A stretch of DNA of 36,515 nt, taken from the NCBI GenBank assembly GCA_947630485.1, contig CANRHU010000035.1, positions 1 to 36,515 of the forward strand. The letters run 5' to 3'. The position numbers and the translations under genes are program-made. This stretch comes from an uncultured Lachnospiraceae bacterium. Its GTDB lineage: Bacteria > Bacillota > Clostridia > Lachnospirales > Lachnospiraceae. Shown here in pieces: positions 1 through 8,212 of this stretch. The stretch's first letter is position 1, and each line of letters starts with the position of its first letter. The notes below the pieces were generated by a model that searched no databases, was not told the origin of the DNA, and worked only from the letters and a program-made list of their open reading frames with translations.

Positions 1-72
1 GATGAGGCCGGGTTTCTGGCAGTTTAGAAACATCATGGAACGTCTGAGTCTTTTCTTATAAGGATGGCTCAT
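1..72 (-). CDS. citE: Citrate lyase beta subunit, N-terminal 24 codons
   Basis: The start of CitE, the citryl-ACP lyase subunit that cleaves citryl-ACP to oxaloacetate and acetyl-ACP. The visible residues include RLRRSMMF and QKPGLI, the usual N-terminal signature of CitE (LRRxMMF...xxPG), which precedes the TIM-barrel core. Its ATG overlaps the citD stop as ATGA, so the two are translationally coupled. The gene leaves the window at base 1, so the catalytic residues cannot be checked. Identification rests on a short stretch plus the citD context. Confidence 0.85.
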   Translation of the reverse strand, partial: MSHPYKKRLRRSMMFLNCQKPGLI

Positions 73-368
73 TTGATTACACCTCCCCACGGAAGATTCT
101 CCGTAATATCGTTGGAGCGGTACACCGCGCACTCTACGCGCGCCTTCAGCGTGCAGTCAAGCGCGCCCTTGTCCACCACTGTCACCTTCGCGTCCGTCAC
201 GTCGAGACGGTTCAGGGTCTCAAGGATGGTGGCTTTGATCTGCTTTCCGAACTGATGAATTACACTGCTCTCGATGGAAAGCTCGATCTTACCGTTGCCT
301 GGCTCCACGGTAACCTGGGCGTCGCTGGACTCCAGGGTGCCGGCCATGGCGGCCTTCTTAACTTCCAT
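69..368 (-). CDS. citD: Citrate lyase acyl carrier protein (gamma subunit)
   Basis: CitD, about 99 residues, the small acyl carrier subunit of citrate lyase. It carries the phosphoribosyl-dephospho-CoA group that shuttles acetyl and citryl thioesters. The motif AGTLESSD lies at residues 9-16, and Ser14 fits the family's prosthetic-group attachment site. The family-typical KGALDCTLKARVE is near the C-terminus. The start at 368 is chosen because GGAGG lies about 7 nt upstream and the family begins here; an in-frame upstream ATG would add 24 unrelated residues. It overlaps citE by 4 nt. citX, encoded at 6805 on the other strand, should modify this protein. The length is normal. Confidence 0.93.
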   Translation of the reverse strand: MEVKKAAMAGTLESSDAQVTVEPGNGKIELSIESSVIHQFGKQIKATILETLNRLDVTDAKVTVVDKGALDCTLKARVECAVYRSNDITENLPWGGVIK

Positions 369-433
369 ACTGCGTCCTCCTTCTTCTTTTCTGGACATAT
401 CGCTACAAAATACGCACCAGAAATAATTAAAAA

Positions 434-463
434 CTATCATTTTTAATATATTAAATCTATCAT
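434..463. promoter_or_regulatory. Operator-like palindrome flanked by heptamer repeats
   Basis: A perfect 14-bp palindrome (TTTAATATATTAAA, 442-455) is flanked by two direct copies of CTATCAT (434-440 and 457-463). The heptamers are 23 bp apart, about two helical turns. The site lies in the citD leader, between a possible -10 near 517 and the citD start. It could bind one of the two LysR-type regulators or another regulator; the sequence does not say which. Confidence 0.4.
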
Positions 464-516
464 TTTCTTAATGATTATTCAAATACATAAATACTTATAA
501 CGACTATAAGGCAGAT

Positions 517-522
517 ATTATA
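517..522 (-). promoter_or_regulatory. Possible -10 element for citDE
   Basis: The minus strand reads TATAAT in an AT-rich stretch about 150 nt upstream of citD. No good -35 lies at the expected distance, so activation by a regulator or an alternative promoter nearer the gene is possible. The surrounding 369-681 interval contains no gene, only this element, the operator-like site at 434-463 and the hairpin at 619-651. Confidence 0.35.
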
Positions 523-618
523 ACATTTTTCACGAAACATAATGTGGAGATTATCTGTGACCAATACAAACGGAGCGTCACTGGCGCGTTTTTTGCATAC
601 TGACGTAATACAAAATAC

Positions 619-651
619 GCGGAAAAGGCCGCCTTCCGGCAGCCCTTCCGC
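619..651 (-). terminator. Hairpin after the hydratase gene
   Basis: On the minus strand a strong GC-rich stem (GCGGAAGGGCTGCC paired with GGCGGCC...TTCCGC) has a GGAA loop and lies 31 nt past the hydratase stop. The following bases (GTATTTTGTATT) are only moderately U-rich. It may act as a partial terminator or attenuator between the hydratase and citD rather than as a full stop. Confidence 0.55.
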
Positions 652-681
652 TACTATATTTAGAGGCAATTCATGGATTGA

Positions 682-2988
682 TTACTTGTTCTTCCGGTTC
701 CTGTTGAAGTTGATCAGGCAGCCGGCCTTGACGATATTCCGCTCGTTCTCGGTCATTTCCTTGCAGTAGAGGCTGATCGGAGCGGCCTTTCCGTCCTTGA
801 TCACATAGGCCGTGATGTCGTCGAGACGGTCGTCGGTCAGGGCCTGGCGGATACCCGGCACGTAGATGTAATCGTCAACCTCGAACATCGTGGGCTCGCC
901 TTTCAGATGGAACGGAAGCATACCCCAGTTCATAACGTTGGAGCGATACCGCTTGGTGGCGTAGTCCTGCGTGATATTGGCCAGGGCGCCGATGACTCTC
1001 TGGCAGGAAGCGGCCTGCTCGCGGGCGGAGCCGTCGCCGGGCTTATTGGCGTAGATCGTGGAACCGATCTCCGTCTCTTCCATTTTCACGTTCTCCTGGC
1101 CGGGGATCGTGTTGATCACGCGGAAGACTTCCGTAAGCTCCGGAGCCATAGCGGCGATATCTTCACCCTTCTCCCTTGCGACTTCCAGGGCGTCCACGGC
1201 CTTCGTCTTGCCCACATAGGCCGGATCGCGGCGGGACAGGGTGAACTCAGCCAGTCCCAGCGGATTGGAGCGGTAGGAGGAGGTCTCGCCGGACGGAATC
1301 AGCTCGTCGGTGGTGGTCACCTCGTCCAGAATCTTGGAGCAGACCTTCAGGAGGATATTCTCGCCCAGAGGCGCTCTCTCCGGCCAGTCCTTGATGTTCG
1401 GTCCGTAGAACAGCGGCTCGTCCGGATTCGCCTTGCCGAAGCCCTGGTAGACTCTCGCGTCGTAGGACTCGCGGCTGAAATGGTACTCAGGCACATTGCC
1501 GAACACATCCGCGTACTGCTCCGCGGAGGTCAGAACGCCGCCGTTTGCCGCCGTCGCGGCGATGGAGCGGGCGTCCATTAAGGCAACCGCAGCCATCTGG
1601 CCGTTGCCGGGCTTGGAACCCTCGCGGTTCGGGAAGTTGCGGGTCGTGTGGCGGATGGACAGGCCGTTGTGGTTGGGCGTGTCTCCCGCGCCGAAGCACG
1701 GTCCGCAGAACGCGGTCTTCACGACGGCACCGGCGTTCATCAGATCGCCGATAATTCCCTTGTTCGCCAGATCCACATAGACCGGCATGGAGGACGGATA
1801 GACCGACAATGTGAACTCGCCCGCGCCGATCATCTTGCCCTTCAGCAGGTTGTTGGCCTCCACCACGTTGGTGTAGTTGCCGCCCGCGCAGCCTGCGATG
1901 ATTCCCTGCTGCACATGAAGCTTTCCGTCCTTCACCTTGTCAAGCAGGGTGTATGGGGCCCGGCCCTGAGCCACAGCCTCGGCCGCCTTCTCCGTCTCAC
2001 GGAGAATATCTTCCAGATTCTCATAGAGAGCGTCGATCTCGTAAGCATTGGACGGATGGAACGGAAGGGCGATCATGGGCTTCACCGTGGACAGATCGAT
2101 GTACACGCAGCCGTCATAATATGCCACATCCGCGGGGTTCAGCTCCCTGTAGTCCTCGCCTCTGCCGTGCTCGGTTAAGAATGCCTTCGTATCCTCGTCG
2201 GTTCTCCAGATGGAGGACAGGCATGTGGTCTCGGTGGTCATAACGTCCACGCCGTTGCGGTAGTCGGTGGTCATGGAGGAGACGCCGGGACCGACAAATT
2301 CCATCACTTTATTCTTCACATAGCCGTTCTTGTAGACGGCGCCGCAGATGGCCAGGGCGATGTCGTGCGGGCCGACCCAGGGATTGGGTTTGCCGGTCAA
2401 ATAGATCGCGATCACTCCCGGATAGCTGTTGTCCCAGGTGTCGCCCAGGATCTGCTTATCCAGCTCGCCGCCGCCTTCGCCGACCGCCATGGTACCCAGC
2501 GCGCCGTAGCGGGTGTGGGAATCGGAGCCTAAGATCATCTTGCCGCAGCCCGCGTACATTTCGCGCATGAACTGATGGATGACCGCCACATGCGGGGGAA
2601 CGAAGATGCCGCCGTACTTCTTGGCGGAGGTCAGACCAAACATGTGGTCATCCTCGTTGATGGTTCCGCCTACCGCGTTTAAGGAGTTGTGGCAGCAGGT
2701 CAGCACATAGGGCATCGGGAACGTATCCATTCCTGACGCTCTCGCCGTCTGGATGATGCCTACGTATGTAATGTCGTGGGATGTCAGGGCGTCGAACTTA
2801 ATCTGCAGATTGTCCATATCGCCGCTCTGATTGTGATCCTTTAAGATCCCGTAGGCGATGGTGCCCTTCTTCGCTTCCTCCTTGCTCACGCTCCTGCCGG
2901 TCAGCGCGGTCACCTTTGCGGCCTCGCTCTCCGTAACTACCTCCGTCCCGTTCACCAGATAGACGCCGCCGTCGTACAACTTAACCAT
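682..2988 (-). CDS. Aconitase-superfamily hydratase (YbhJ-like)
   Basis: A 768-residue member of the aconitase superfamily, closest in feel to the poorly characterised YbhJ-type hydratases rather than to classical AcnA/AcnB. The [4Fe-4S] cysteine pattern is recognisable: GCAGG at about residue 365 and CGPC at about 427-430. Together these match the three cluster ligands of aconitases. The N-terminal half has substrate-domain motifs such as [20 protein letters not shown]. The start at 2988 has GGAGG 8 nt upstream; the longer open frame adds 19 residues with no ribosome site. It precedes citD-citE in the same orientation, which suggests it feeds or drains a tricarboxylate for citrate lyase. True substrate unknown: citrate, aconitate or a substituted tricarboxylate are all possible. 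Confidence 0.85.
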   Translation of the reverse strand: MVKLYDGGVYLVNGTEVVTESEAAKVTALTGRSVSKEEAKKGTIAYGILKDHNQSGDMDNLQIKFDALTSHDITYVGIIQTARASGMDTFPMPYVLTCCHNSLNAVGGTINEDDHMFGLTSAKKYGGIFVPPHVAVIHQFMREMYAGCGKMILGSDSHTRYGALGTMAVGEGGGELDKQILGDTWDNSYPGVIAIYLTGKPNPWVGPHDIALAICGAVYKNGYVKNKVMEFVGPGVSSMTTDYRNGVDVMTTETTCLSSIWRTDEDTKAFLTEHGRGEDYRELNPADVAYYDGCVYIDLSTVKPMIALPFHPSNAYEIDALYENLEDILRETEKAAEAVAQGRAPYTLLDKVKDGKLHVQQGIIAGCAGGNYTNVVEANNLLKGKMIGAGEFTLSVYPSSMPVYVDLANKGIIGDLMNAGAVVKTAFCGPCFGAGDTPNHNGLSIRHTTRNFPNREGSKPGNGQMAAVALMDARSIAATAANGGVLTSAEQYADVFGNVPEYHFSRESYDARVYQGFGKANPDEPLFYGPNIKDWPERAPLGENILLKVCSKILDEVTTTDELIPSGETSSYRSNPLGLAEFTLSRRDPAYVGKTKAVDALEVAREKGEDIAAMAPELTEVFRVINTIPGQENVKMEETEIGSTIYANKPGDGSAREQAASCQRVIGALANITQDYATKRYRSNVMNWGMLPFHLKGEPTMFEVDDYIYVPGIRQALTDDRLDDITAYVIKDGKAAPISLYCKEMTENERNIVKAGCLINFNRNRKNK

Positions 2989-3047
2989 GAAAATACCTCC
3001 TGCTTTGTTTTTTTCGAGTAACTTTGCGTTATCTCTTTGTTGCATTT

Positions 3048-3076
3048 ATCATAACACAATGCTATAATATTGTAAA
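3048..3076 (-). promoter_or_regulatory. Promoter of the hydratase gene
   Basis: The minus strand has TTTACA (3071-3076), a 17-bp spacer and TATGAT (3048-3053), a good sigma-A match about 60 nt before the hydratase start. The very AT-rich tract just upstream (3060-3110) lies between the divergent hydratase and LysR genes, the usual place for a LysR-type operator. The rest of the 2989-3244 interval shows a small GAACC/GGTTC hairpin near 3160 and nothing else recognised. Confidence 0.65.
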
Positions 3077-3244
3077 ATACTATTATTATAATATATTTCA
3101 TAGTTTTTTCCTATATTCCAGGTCGTTAAAACATTTCAGCTGCGTCGCTGGTCCCGCGAACCAAAGGTTCATAGCAGCGGCAAATGCGAAGCAGAACGAT
3201 AAAACAGGAAAGATTCATAAATACGCAGAAGAAAGGTGATCCCC

Positions 3245-4174
3245 ATGACAAGCAGAGAACTTCTTTACGTCAAAACCATAGCCGATGAGAAAAGCATCAC
3301 CGGCGCGGCCCGGAAGCTCTACGTGGCCCAGCCGTCCTTAAGCCAGGCCCTTCAGAAGCTGGAGGAGCAGATCGGCACGCCTCTTTTCAAGCGCACCACC
3401 GGCGGGCTCATGCTCACCTACGCGGGCGAGCGCTACTATTATATGGCCTGCCAGATCCTCAAGATGTACGAGAATTTTGAGATCGAGGTCAGCGACATCA
3501 ATAACTTAAAGACCGGCCGCATCCATTTCGGCATCACAAACCACCTGGGAATGCTTCTCCTGCCCCAGACCATGAAGCGGTTTCAGGAAATCTGTCCGTT
3601 CGTGGAGGTGCAGGTGGCCGAGGACACCACCGCGATCCTGGAGAAACGCCTGCTGTCCGGCGAACTGGATTTCCTCGTGATGCACGCCCCGGCCCAGATT
3701 CAGGAGACGCGCATCCAGTACGAGATCCTGCAGCGCGATCCCTTCGTGGTGGTCCTGTCGCCGGAGCACCCGTTAGTAAAAAAGGCGGTCCCTCGCGAGG
3801 ACTCGCCCTATCCGGTTCTGGATATCCGCCTTCTGGCAGATGAACCCATGATCCGCCTGAATCCCGAGCAGCGCATCCGCCAGGTGACCGACGCGGTTTT
3901 AAGGCGCGCCGGAATCCGGGACATTAAGACCGTCATGACGCTGCGGAACCACATCACGGCCCAGCTTCTGGCGTCCGAAGGCGTAGGCATTACCATGGTG
4001 CCGCTCCAGTATTCCAGACTTACCACCGAACACCGCCGTCCGCCTCTCCTTCTGTCCATCGAAGACCGCTACAGGGCCTGGTGGGATCTGTGCATCGCCA
4101 CGACCCAGGACAGCTTTCTCTCCAAGGCGGATCAGCTGTTTCTGCGCTGTATGAAGGAAGTCGCTATTGATTGA
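3245..4174 (+). CDS. LysR-family transcriptional regulator
   Basis: A 309-residue LysR-type regulator. Its winged helix-turn-helix at residues 1-60 includes SITGAARKLYVAQPSLSQALQKLEEQIG and ends in LFKRTTGGLMLTYAGE. A co-inducer-binding domain resembling periplasmic binding proteins fills the rest. The ATG at 3245 is 7-9 nt after an AAGG ribosome site; a GTG three codons earlier overlaps that site and is less likely. It is divergent from the hydratase-citDE genes and is likely their regulator, with a citrate-like co-inducer. Full length for the family. Confidence 0.9.
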   Translation: MTSRELLYVKTIADEKSITGAARKLYVAQPSLSQALQKLEEQIGTPLFKRTTGGLMLTYAGERYYYMACQILKMYENFEIEVSDINNLKTGRIHFGITNHLGMLLLPQTMKRFQEICPFVEVQVAEDTTAILEKRLLSGELDFLVMHAPAQIQETRIQYEILQRDPFVVVLSPEHPLVKKAVPREDSPYPVLDIRLLADEPMIRLNPEQRIRQVTDAVLRRAGIRDIKTVMTLRNHITAQLLASEGVGITMVPLQYSRLTTEHRRPPLLLSIEDRYRAWWDLCIATTQDSFLSKADQLFLRCMKEVAID

Positions 4175-4195
4175 AACCGTTTCCTATGGTATACT
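4167..4195 (+). promoter_or_regulatory. Promoter of the second LysR gene
   Basis: TTGATT (4167-4172), a 17-bp spacer and TATACT (4190-4195). The -35 overlaps the last codons of the first LysR gene. The leader to the next start is about 155 nt and GC-rich, with no recognised structure. Confidence 0.6.
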
Positions 4196-4356
4196 TTTCA
4201 TAATCTTCTGAAACATGATACGCACGGTCTGACGCGTCCGGACGCATCGTTTTCGGCGTCTCCCGCTTCGTCAGCCGCGCCAGACATCCGCGGTGTAAAA
4301 GCCGGCGCCCCCGTTCTGCCGGACCGCACCGCCTTACTAAGGAGCCAACCAGTAAA

Positions 4357-5271
4357 ATGAATGTCAAACACGCCCAGTACATGCTTACGATCCTCCAGGA
4401 AGGCAGCATCACCGCCGCCGCCCGTAAGCTCTATGTCTCTCAGCCCTCTTTAAGCCAGATGGTAAAACTTGTGGAAAATAACCTGGGAACGCCCATCTTC
4501 AACCGCAGCACCGATCCCATCACGCTGACCTATGCCGGCCAGAAGTACATGGAAGCCGCCCGCCAGATCCTGACCATCAACCAGAACCTGGCCAAGGAAA
4601 TCCTGGAGATCAACCAGGAAGACCACGGCACCATCGAGCTCGGCATTCCGGTTCAGCGGGCCATGCAGGTAATGCCATACGTAATGCCCCGCTTTATGCA
4701 GATGTATCCTCATGTGGAGATCACCACCCATGAATTCGGCTCCGCTACTTTAGAGTCCCTGGTGCTGGAAGGCCATGTGGATTTCGCGTGCCTGACCACA
4801 TTTCCACGCCATGAGGAGCTGGAATATATTCTGATTGAGACCGAAGACCTGGTGCTTCTGACCGGAACCGGTTCCGCCATCGCAAGACGCATCCCGGCCG
4901 GCACGCCCATCGATATCACCGAGGCCAGGGACGAGATGTTCGTCAATATCAAATCCGGCCACAGCGTCCGCACCACACAGGATCTGCTCTTCGTCCGCAA
5001 GAATATGCATCCGAAGATCCTTCTGGAAACCATGAGCATCGAAGTGGCCAAGCGCACCGCCGTCGCCTGCAACGCGGTCATGATCTGCCCGCAGAACTAT
5101 ATCGAGATGACGCCCGAGCTGCTGCCGGACTGCGTCATGTACCCGCTTCTTGATATCGACAGCCGGAGAAGCTTCTACATCTGCCACCGCAAGGACCGGT
5201 ATCTTCCCAAGTACATGCGGGATTTCATGCGGATCCTGACAGAGAAGGAGCGGCCGTTCATCGCGGAATGA
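4357..5271 (+). CDS. LysR-family transcriptional regulator
   Basis: A 304-residue LysR-type regulator, paralogous to its upstream neighbour. The DNA-binding domains share the SITAAARKLYVSQPSLSQ-type recognition helix and the LTYAGQ wing, while the C-terminal ligand domains differ clearly. It has its own promoter inside the end of the preceding gene. AAGGAG lies about 12 nt before the ATG, a rather long spacing. It converges on the ChrA-like pair, and citX lies beyond. It may control the transporter pair or share targets with the first LysR. Effector unknown. Confidence 0.9.
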   Translation: MNVKHAQYMLTILQEGSITAAARKLYVSQPSLSQMVKLVENNLGTPIFNRSTDPITLTYAGQKYMEAARQILTINQNLAKEILEINQEDHGTIELGIPVQRAMQVMPYVMPRFMQMYPHVEITTHEFGSATLESLVLEGHVDFACLTTFPRHEELEYILIETEDLVLLTGTGSAIARRIPAGTPIDITEARDEMFVNIKSGHSVRTTQDLLFVRKNMHPKILLETMSIEVAKRTAVACNAVMICPQNYIEMTPELLPDCVMYPLLDIDSRRSFYICHRKDRYLPKYMRDFMRILTEKERPFIAE

Positions 5272-5295
5272 TTCGACAGTCATCCGCCGACTCAT

Positions 5296-5865
5296 TTACC
5301 CGATCAGCAATCCCAGCACCGCCGCGATCAGAATCGTCTTCGGAATGGAAAGCTTGAATTTCAGCAGAATCACGCCGGTGACGACCGCAATCAGCACCAG
5401 ATTCCACGAGATTCCGCCCAAAAACGCCGGGAGCGAAAATCCGCTTACATCGATCACGCCGCCCGCCGCGAAGGTGGACACGCTCAGCGTCACAGCCGCG
5501 GCCGCCAGCATCCCAAGGCTTGCCGGACGCACGCCGCGCATCGCGCTCTCCAGATATTTGTTGCCCTTCATATGCAGGATGAAATGGGCCGCCAGCATCG
5601 ACAGTGTCAGCGACGGCATCATGACGCCAAGACTTGCGAAAAGCGCCCCCGGAATCCCCGCCGTCCTAAGACCCACAAAGGTGGCGCAGTTGATTCCCAG
5701 CGACCCCGGCGTCATCTCCGCCACTGCCACGATGTCCATGACCTCCGCCGCCGTCATCCATCCGTAACGCAGCACCTCGTCGTTGATGACCGGGATCATG
5801 GTCATACCGCCGAAGCTGCAGAATCCGATCTTCATAAAAGAGATAAATAATTTAAGATAAATCAT
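5296..5865 (-). CDS. Half-size ChrA-family (CHR) transporter, second subunit
   Basis: A 189-residue membrane protein with the CHR-family N-terminal motif KIGFCSFGGMTMIPVI and about five or six hydrophobic segments. It is one of two short CHR proteins encoded in tandem; such pairs are thought to form the equivalent of one full-length ChrA. The start at 5865 has GGAGG 7 nt upstream and overlaps the previous gene by 14 nt, which suggests coupled translation. Chromate or sulfate export is the textbook role of the family. Beside citrate lyase genes another anion, such as a carboxylate, is a fair alternative, but nothing in the sequence fixes the substrate. Confidence 0.85.
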   Translation of the reverse strand: MIYLKLFISFMKIGFCSFGGMTMIPVINDEVLRYGWMTAAEVMDIVAVAEMTPGSLGINCATFVGLRTAGIPGALFASLGVMMPSLTLSMLAAHFILHMKGNKYLESAMRGVRPASLGMLAAAAVTLSVSTFAAGGVIDVSGFSLPAFLGGISWNLVLIAVVTGVILLKFKLSIPKTILIAAVLGLLIG

Positions 5866-6409
5866 CGCTTATCCTCCCTCTCCAGATCAGAAGTCCCAGC
5901 GCCAGCGCAATCAGAATCAGAAGAAGCTTGCTGAAGCCGGTCAGCGTACACACCACGAAGCTGACGATCAGAATCACCCAGGCCGATTTCCCGCGGATCG
6001 CGGTGCCCCGCATCCGCAGGCAGGCGCTGATGATGATCGGGATGACCACGCTCCGCACGCCGTTTAAGATTTTCGCCACATAGATATTGTCCCGCAGGGA
6101 CTCATAGAAATACGTCACCACCGCGATGGCAACAAGCGCCGGCAGCGACAGCCCGAAGGCCGCGGCCACGGCTCCCGCCGCGCCGGCCATGGTATAGCCG
6201 CAGAAGACCGACATATTGATGATCATAATCCCCGGAAATGATTTGGCCAGGGACATATAGTCCACGATCTGCTCCTCTGTCATCCAGCCCTTTTTGTCCA
6301 CGAATTCATTCTGAATCTGAGCGATAATACTCCACCCGCCGCCGAAGGTAAATAAGCCGATCTTCGCCATAATAAAGAAAATGGCCGGCAGCCGTTTGGT
6401 CTTTTCCAT
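5852..6409 (-). CDS. Half-size ChrA-family (CHR) transporter, first subunit
   Basis: A 185-residue membrane protein with the CHR signature KIGLFTFGGGWSIIAQIQ near residues 16-33 and a GWMTEEQIVD segment typical of the family, followed by four or five hydrophobic helices. It is the upstream half of a two-gene transporter and overlaps the downstream half by 14 nt. A strong promoter (6456-6484) lies about 50 nt ahead. Substrate specificity cannot be read from the sequence. Confidence 0.87.
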   Translation of the reverse strand: MEKTKRLPAIFFIMAKIGLFTFGGGWSIIAQIQNEFVDKKGWMTEEQIVDYMSLAKSFPGIMIINMSVFCGYTMAGAAGAVAAAFGLSLPALVAIAVVTYFYESLRDNIYVAKILNGVRSVVIPIIISACLRMRGTAIRGKSAWVILIVSFVVCTLTGFSKLLLILIALALGLLIWRGRISDDLS

Positions 6410-6455
6410 CTTCCGTCACCCTTTCTCTTCCGTCACTTTCGGTTTGCATTTTTTA

Positions 6456-6484
6456 ATCATACCGCCCTTTTTTCTCCCCGTCAA
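6456..6484 (-). promoter_or_regulatory. Promoter of the CHR transporter pair
   Basis: On the minus strand TTGACG (6479-6484), a 17-bp spacer and TATGAT (6456-6461) form a near-consensus sigma-A promoter with an expected transcript start about 40 nt before the first CHR gene. Confidence 0.75.
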
Positions 6485-6520
6485 ATAGGTTTTCTTCATA
6501 GCTGCCATAGCCAAAGCCTA

Positions 6521-6646
6521 TATAACCGAAAGACGCGCGGTTCACCCGGTTATACTTTACGCGTTTCGGAACAAACAGCGATAACCCGGCATCTATAGAC
6601 ACCATAAACGATTATGTATTTGTCATCTTACCGATTCGCGGTTATA
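6521..6646. promoter_or_regulatory. Repeated CGGTTATA sites between chr and citX
   Basis: The 8-mer CGGTTATA occurs at 6547-6554 and 6639-6646 on the plus strand and at 6521-6528 on the minus strand. A related GATAACCC is at 6580-6587. The last plus-strand copy overlaps the citX -10. The 6521/6547 pair forms an inverted repeat. These look like operator sites for a shared regulator of the divergent chr and citX genes. Alternatively each is an alternative -10 with a common upstream CGGT. Confidence 0.4.
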
Positions 6647-6648
6647 AT
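6620..6648 (+). promoter_or_regulatory. Promoter of citX
   Basis: TTGTCA (6620-6625), a 17-bp spacer and TATAAT (6643-6648). The leader to the ATG at 6805 is about 150 nt. It can fold into small hairpins, including a perfect TTCGGA/TCCGAA stem near 6676-6691 and an AGCGATCGCT palindrome near 6723. No known riboswitch class is recognised there. Confidence 0.7.
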
Positions 6649-6804
6649 GATAAACTGATAAGCGTTAACCTGCATTCGGATCGCTCCGAAAGCCTGCCGC
6701 CGCTTCGGAAAACAGCTTCGAAAGCGATCGCTTCACTCCAATTTCTGCCAGGAAAACAGTGGATTTTTTCCGAGGAAAGCAAGCGACAAACGGAGGACAC
6801 ATTC

Positions 6805-7323
6805 ATGGAAAACGTCAGTTTAATGGATATGCTGAATGCGAGGGAGGCGCGGTGCCGGCTCCAGCAGAGACTTCTAAACGCCCATCAAAAGCCTCTGATC
6901 TGCCTGACCCTAAATATCCCGGGTCCGGTGAAGATACTGCCCGGCATACCGGAGGCCTTTGAGACCGGATGCGGAAGGATCGAATCGGTTCTCAGCGAAA
7001 ATCAGATCCCCACGCTCCGCTCAGAGGCGGTACGGGAAAAGACCGGCTGCGAGGCCTTCTACTGCGTAGACGCATCGCCGGAGACGGTGAAAAAACTGAT
7101 GATCGCCTTAGAGGATCAGGACCGCCTCGGGCGGCTTTTCGACATCGACGTGCTGCGCACGGACGGCACAAAGGTATCCCGCGAGGAGCTGGGCTTCGCC
7201 CCGCGCCGCTGCCTTCTGTGCGGCCAGCCGGCCCACGTATGCAGCCGCAGCCGCGCCCACAGCGTGGCGGAACTGACAGAAGAAATTACACGAATTTTAA
7301 AGCCGCTACTTCCCGATTGCTGA
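6805..7323 (+). CDS. citX: Citrate lyase holo-ACP synthase (CitX)
   Basis: CitX, 172 residues, the apo-citrate lyase phosphoribosyl-dephospho-CoA transferase. It loads the CoA-derived prosthetic group on the CitD serine. Family signatures near the C-terminal end are GRLFDIDVL and RRCLLCGQPAHVCSRSRAHS. GGAGG about 8 nt upstream supports the ATG at 6805. It stands alone with its own promoter, far from citD and on the opposite strand, which is unusual because citX is often inside the cit operon. Its presence indicates that a working citrate lyase is made. CitG, which makes the precursor, is not in the window. Normal length. Confidence 0.93.
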   Translation: MENVSLMDMLNAREARCRLQQRLLNAHQKPLICLTLNIPGPVKILPGIPEAFETGCGRIESVLSENQIPTLRSEAVREKTGCEAFYCVDASPETVKKLMIALEDQDRLGRLFDIDVLRTDGTKVSREELGFAPRRCLLCGQPAHVCSRSRAHSVAELTEEITRILKPLLPDC

Positions 7324-7335
7324 AGCAGCGGCTTT
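7299..7335. terminator. Bidirectional terminator between citX and the sugar operon
   Basis: A perfect 9-bp stem (AAAGCCGCT, 7299-7307, with AGCGGCTTT, 7327-7335) contains an inner CTTC/GAAG pairing. It overlaps the citX stop. TTTCTATTT follows on the plus strand, and the other side reads CTTTAAAATT, so it can serve both convergent transcripts. Confidence 0.85.
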
Positions 7336-7339
7336 CTAT

Positions 7340-8179
7340 TTAATTTCCGATTCCCGACTGCTTATCCAGGAAATGGTGGAACAGCTCCCATATCTGCGCG
7401 CTCCAGAAATTTCCCTCGTGAACTCCGCCTTCCACACAGATCAGGCTGACGTCCGCACCGCACTCCTCCAGGAGATCGGCCATTCTTTGACTGTCAGAGA
7501 ACGGAACTACTGAATCAATATCTCCATGAGCAAGCATAAACGGCACATAGGTCTTGCCTGGCTGCACAAGAGAAATGGGACTCAGGCGCCGCAGAAGCTC
7601 CGGATCCGCCTCACCGCCGCAGAACGCAGGGACATGATCCTTCAGCGTGGCGGGATCCTCCAGCCATCTCATCAGATCCGTAGGACCAAAGCAGTCGATG
7701 ACGGCGTCCACATGATCCGAATATTCCGCATACTCTTCCGTGCGGTATTCCTCCATATCCCCAGTAAGCCCCAAAAGCAGAGCTGTGCATCCGCCCGACG
7801 AAGTGCCAAACGCATAAACGCGGTCGGAATCAATATGATACTTCGCCGCATTGGCCCGCAGGAAACGGATCGACGTCTTTACATCCTGCAGAAAAGCGGG
7901 CGCAGGAAACCCGTCCGAAATATTTCTGTGCGTAACGGCGGCCACCGCGTAGCCGGCGCGGGCCAGATCAGCCAGCTGCAGAATCTCCCCGCGAATATCC
8001 GGAAAATGAAAACCGCATCCCTGAATAAATACTACCAGCGGGAACCTGGCATTCTCAGCAGGCGCCCACGGCAGAAGCAGATCCATGGAAATCTGTTTCC
8101 CGCCAGCTGTGGAATAGATAATATTCGGATGATGAAACGCCTGCCCCTTCAGTGAAGGATTACTACTAATTCTAAGCAT
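7340..8179 (-). CDS. Alpha/beta hydrolase, copy 1
   Basis: A 279-residue alpha/beta hydrolase of the BD-FAE/esterase-lipase type. The nucleophile elbow is GTSSG (Ser127). An oxyanion-type motif FIQGCGFHF lies near residues 51-59. Asp222 (HGDIDSVVP) and His254 (GGVHEGN) complete a likely triad. There is no signal peptide, so it acts in the cytoplasm, perhaps removing acetyl or feruloyl esters from imported sugars. It is the last gene of the carbohydrate cluster. The protein is about 91% identical to copy 2 at 11820, with changes clustered in residues 165-240. The start at 8179 matches that paralogue; an ATG two codons earlier is also possible. Confidence 0.85.
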   Translation of the reverse strand: MLRISSNPSLKGQAFHHPNIIYSTAGGKQISMDLLLPWAPAENARFPLVVFIQGCGFHFPDIRGEILQLADLARAGYAVAAVTHRNISDGFPAPAFLQDVKTSIRFLRANAAKYHIDSDRVYAFGTSSGGCTALLLGLTGDMEEYRTEEYAEYSDHVDAVIDCFGPTDLMRWLEDPATLKDHVPAFCGGEADPELLRRLSPISLVQPGKTYVPFMLAHGDIDSVVPFSDSQRMADLLEECGADVSLICVEGGVHEGNFWSAQIWELFHHFLDKQSGIGN

Positions 8180-8212
8180 AATCATTTACCCCTCTTTTTA
8201 TTAAAATTATGG

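Noticed and set aside
907-1581. Plus-strand open frame of 224 codons
   Set aside because: It lies antisense inside the hydratase gene, has no family features and reflects the high GC content of that gene.
3121-3200. tRNA-like or T-box-like leader before the first LysR gene
   Set aside because: Only one 5-bp hairpin is present; no cloverleaf, T-loop or T-box motif could be found. No tRNA or rRNA gene was seen anywhere in the window.
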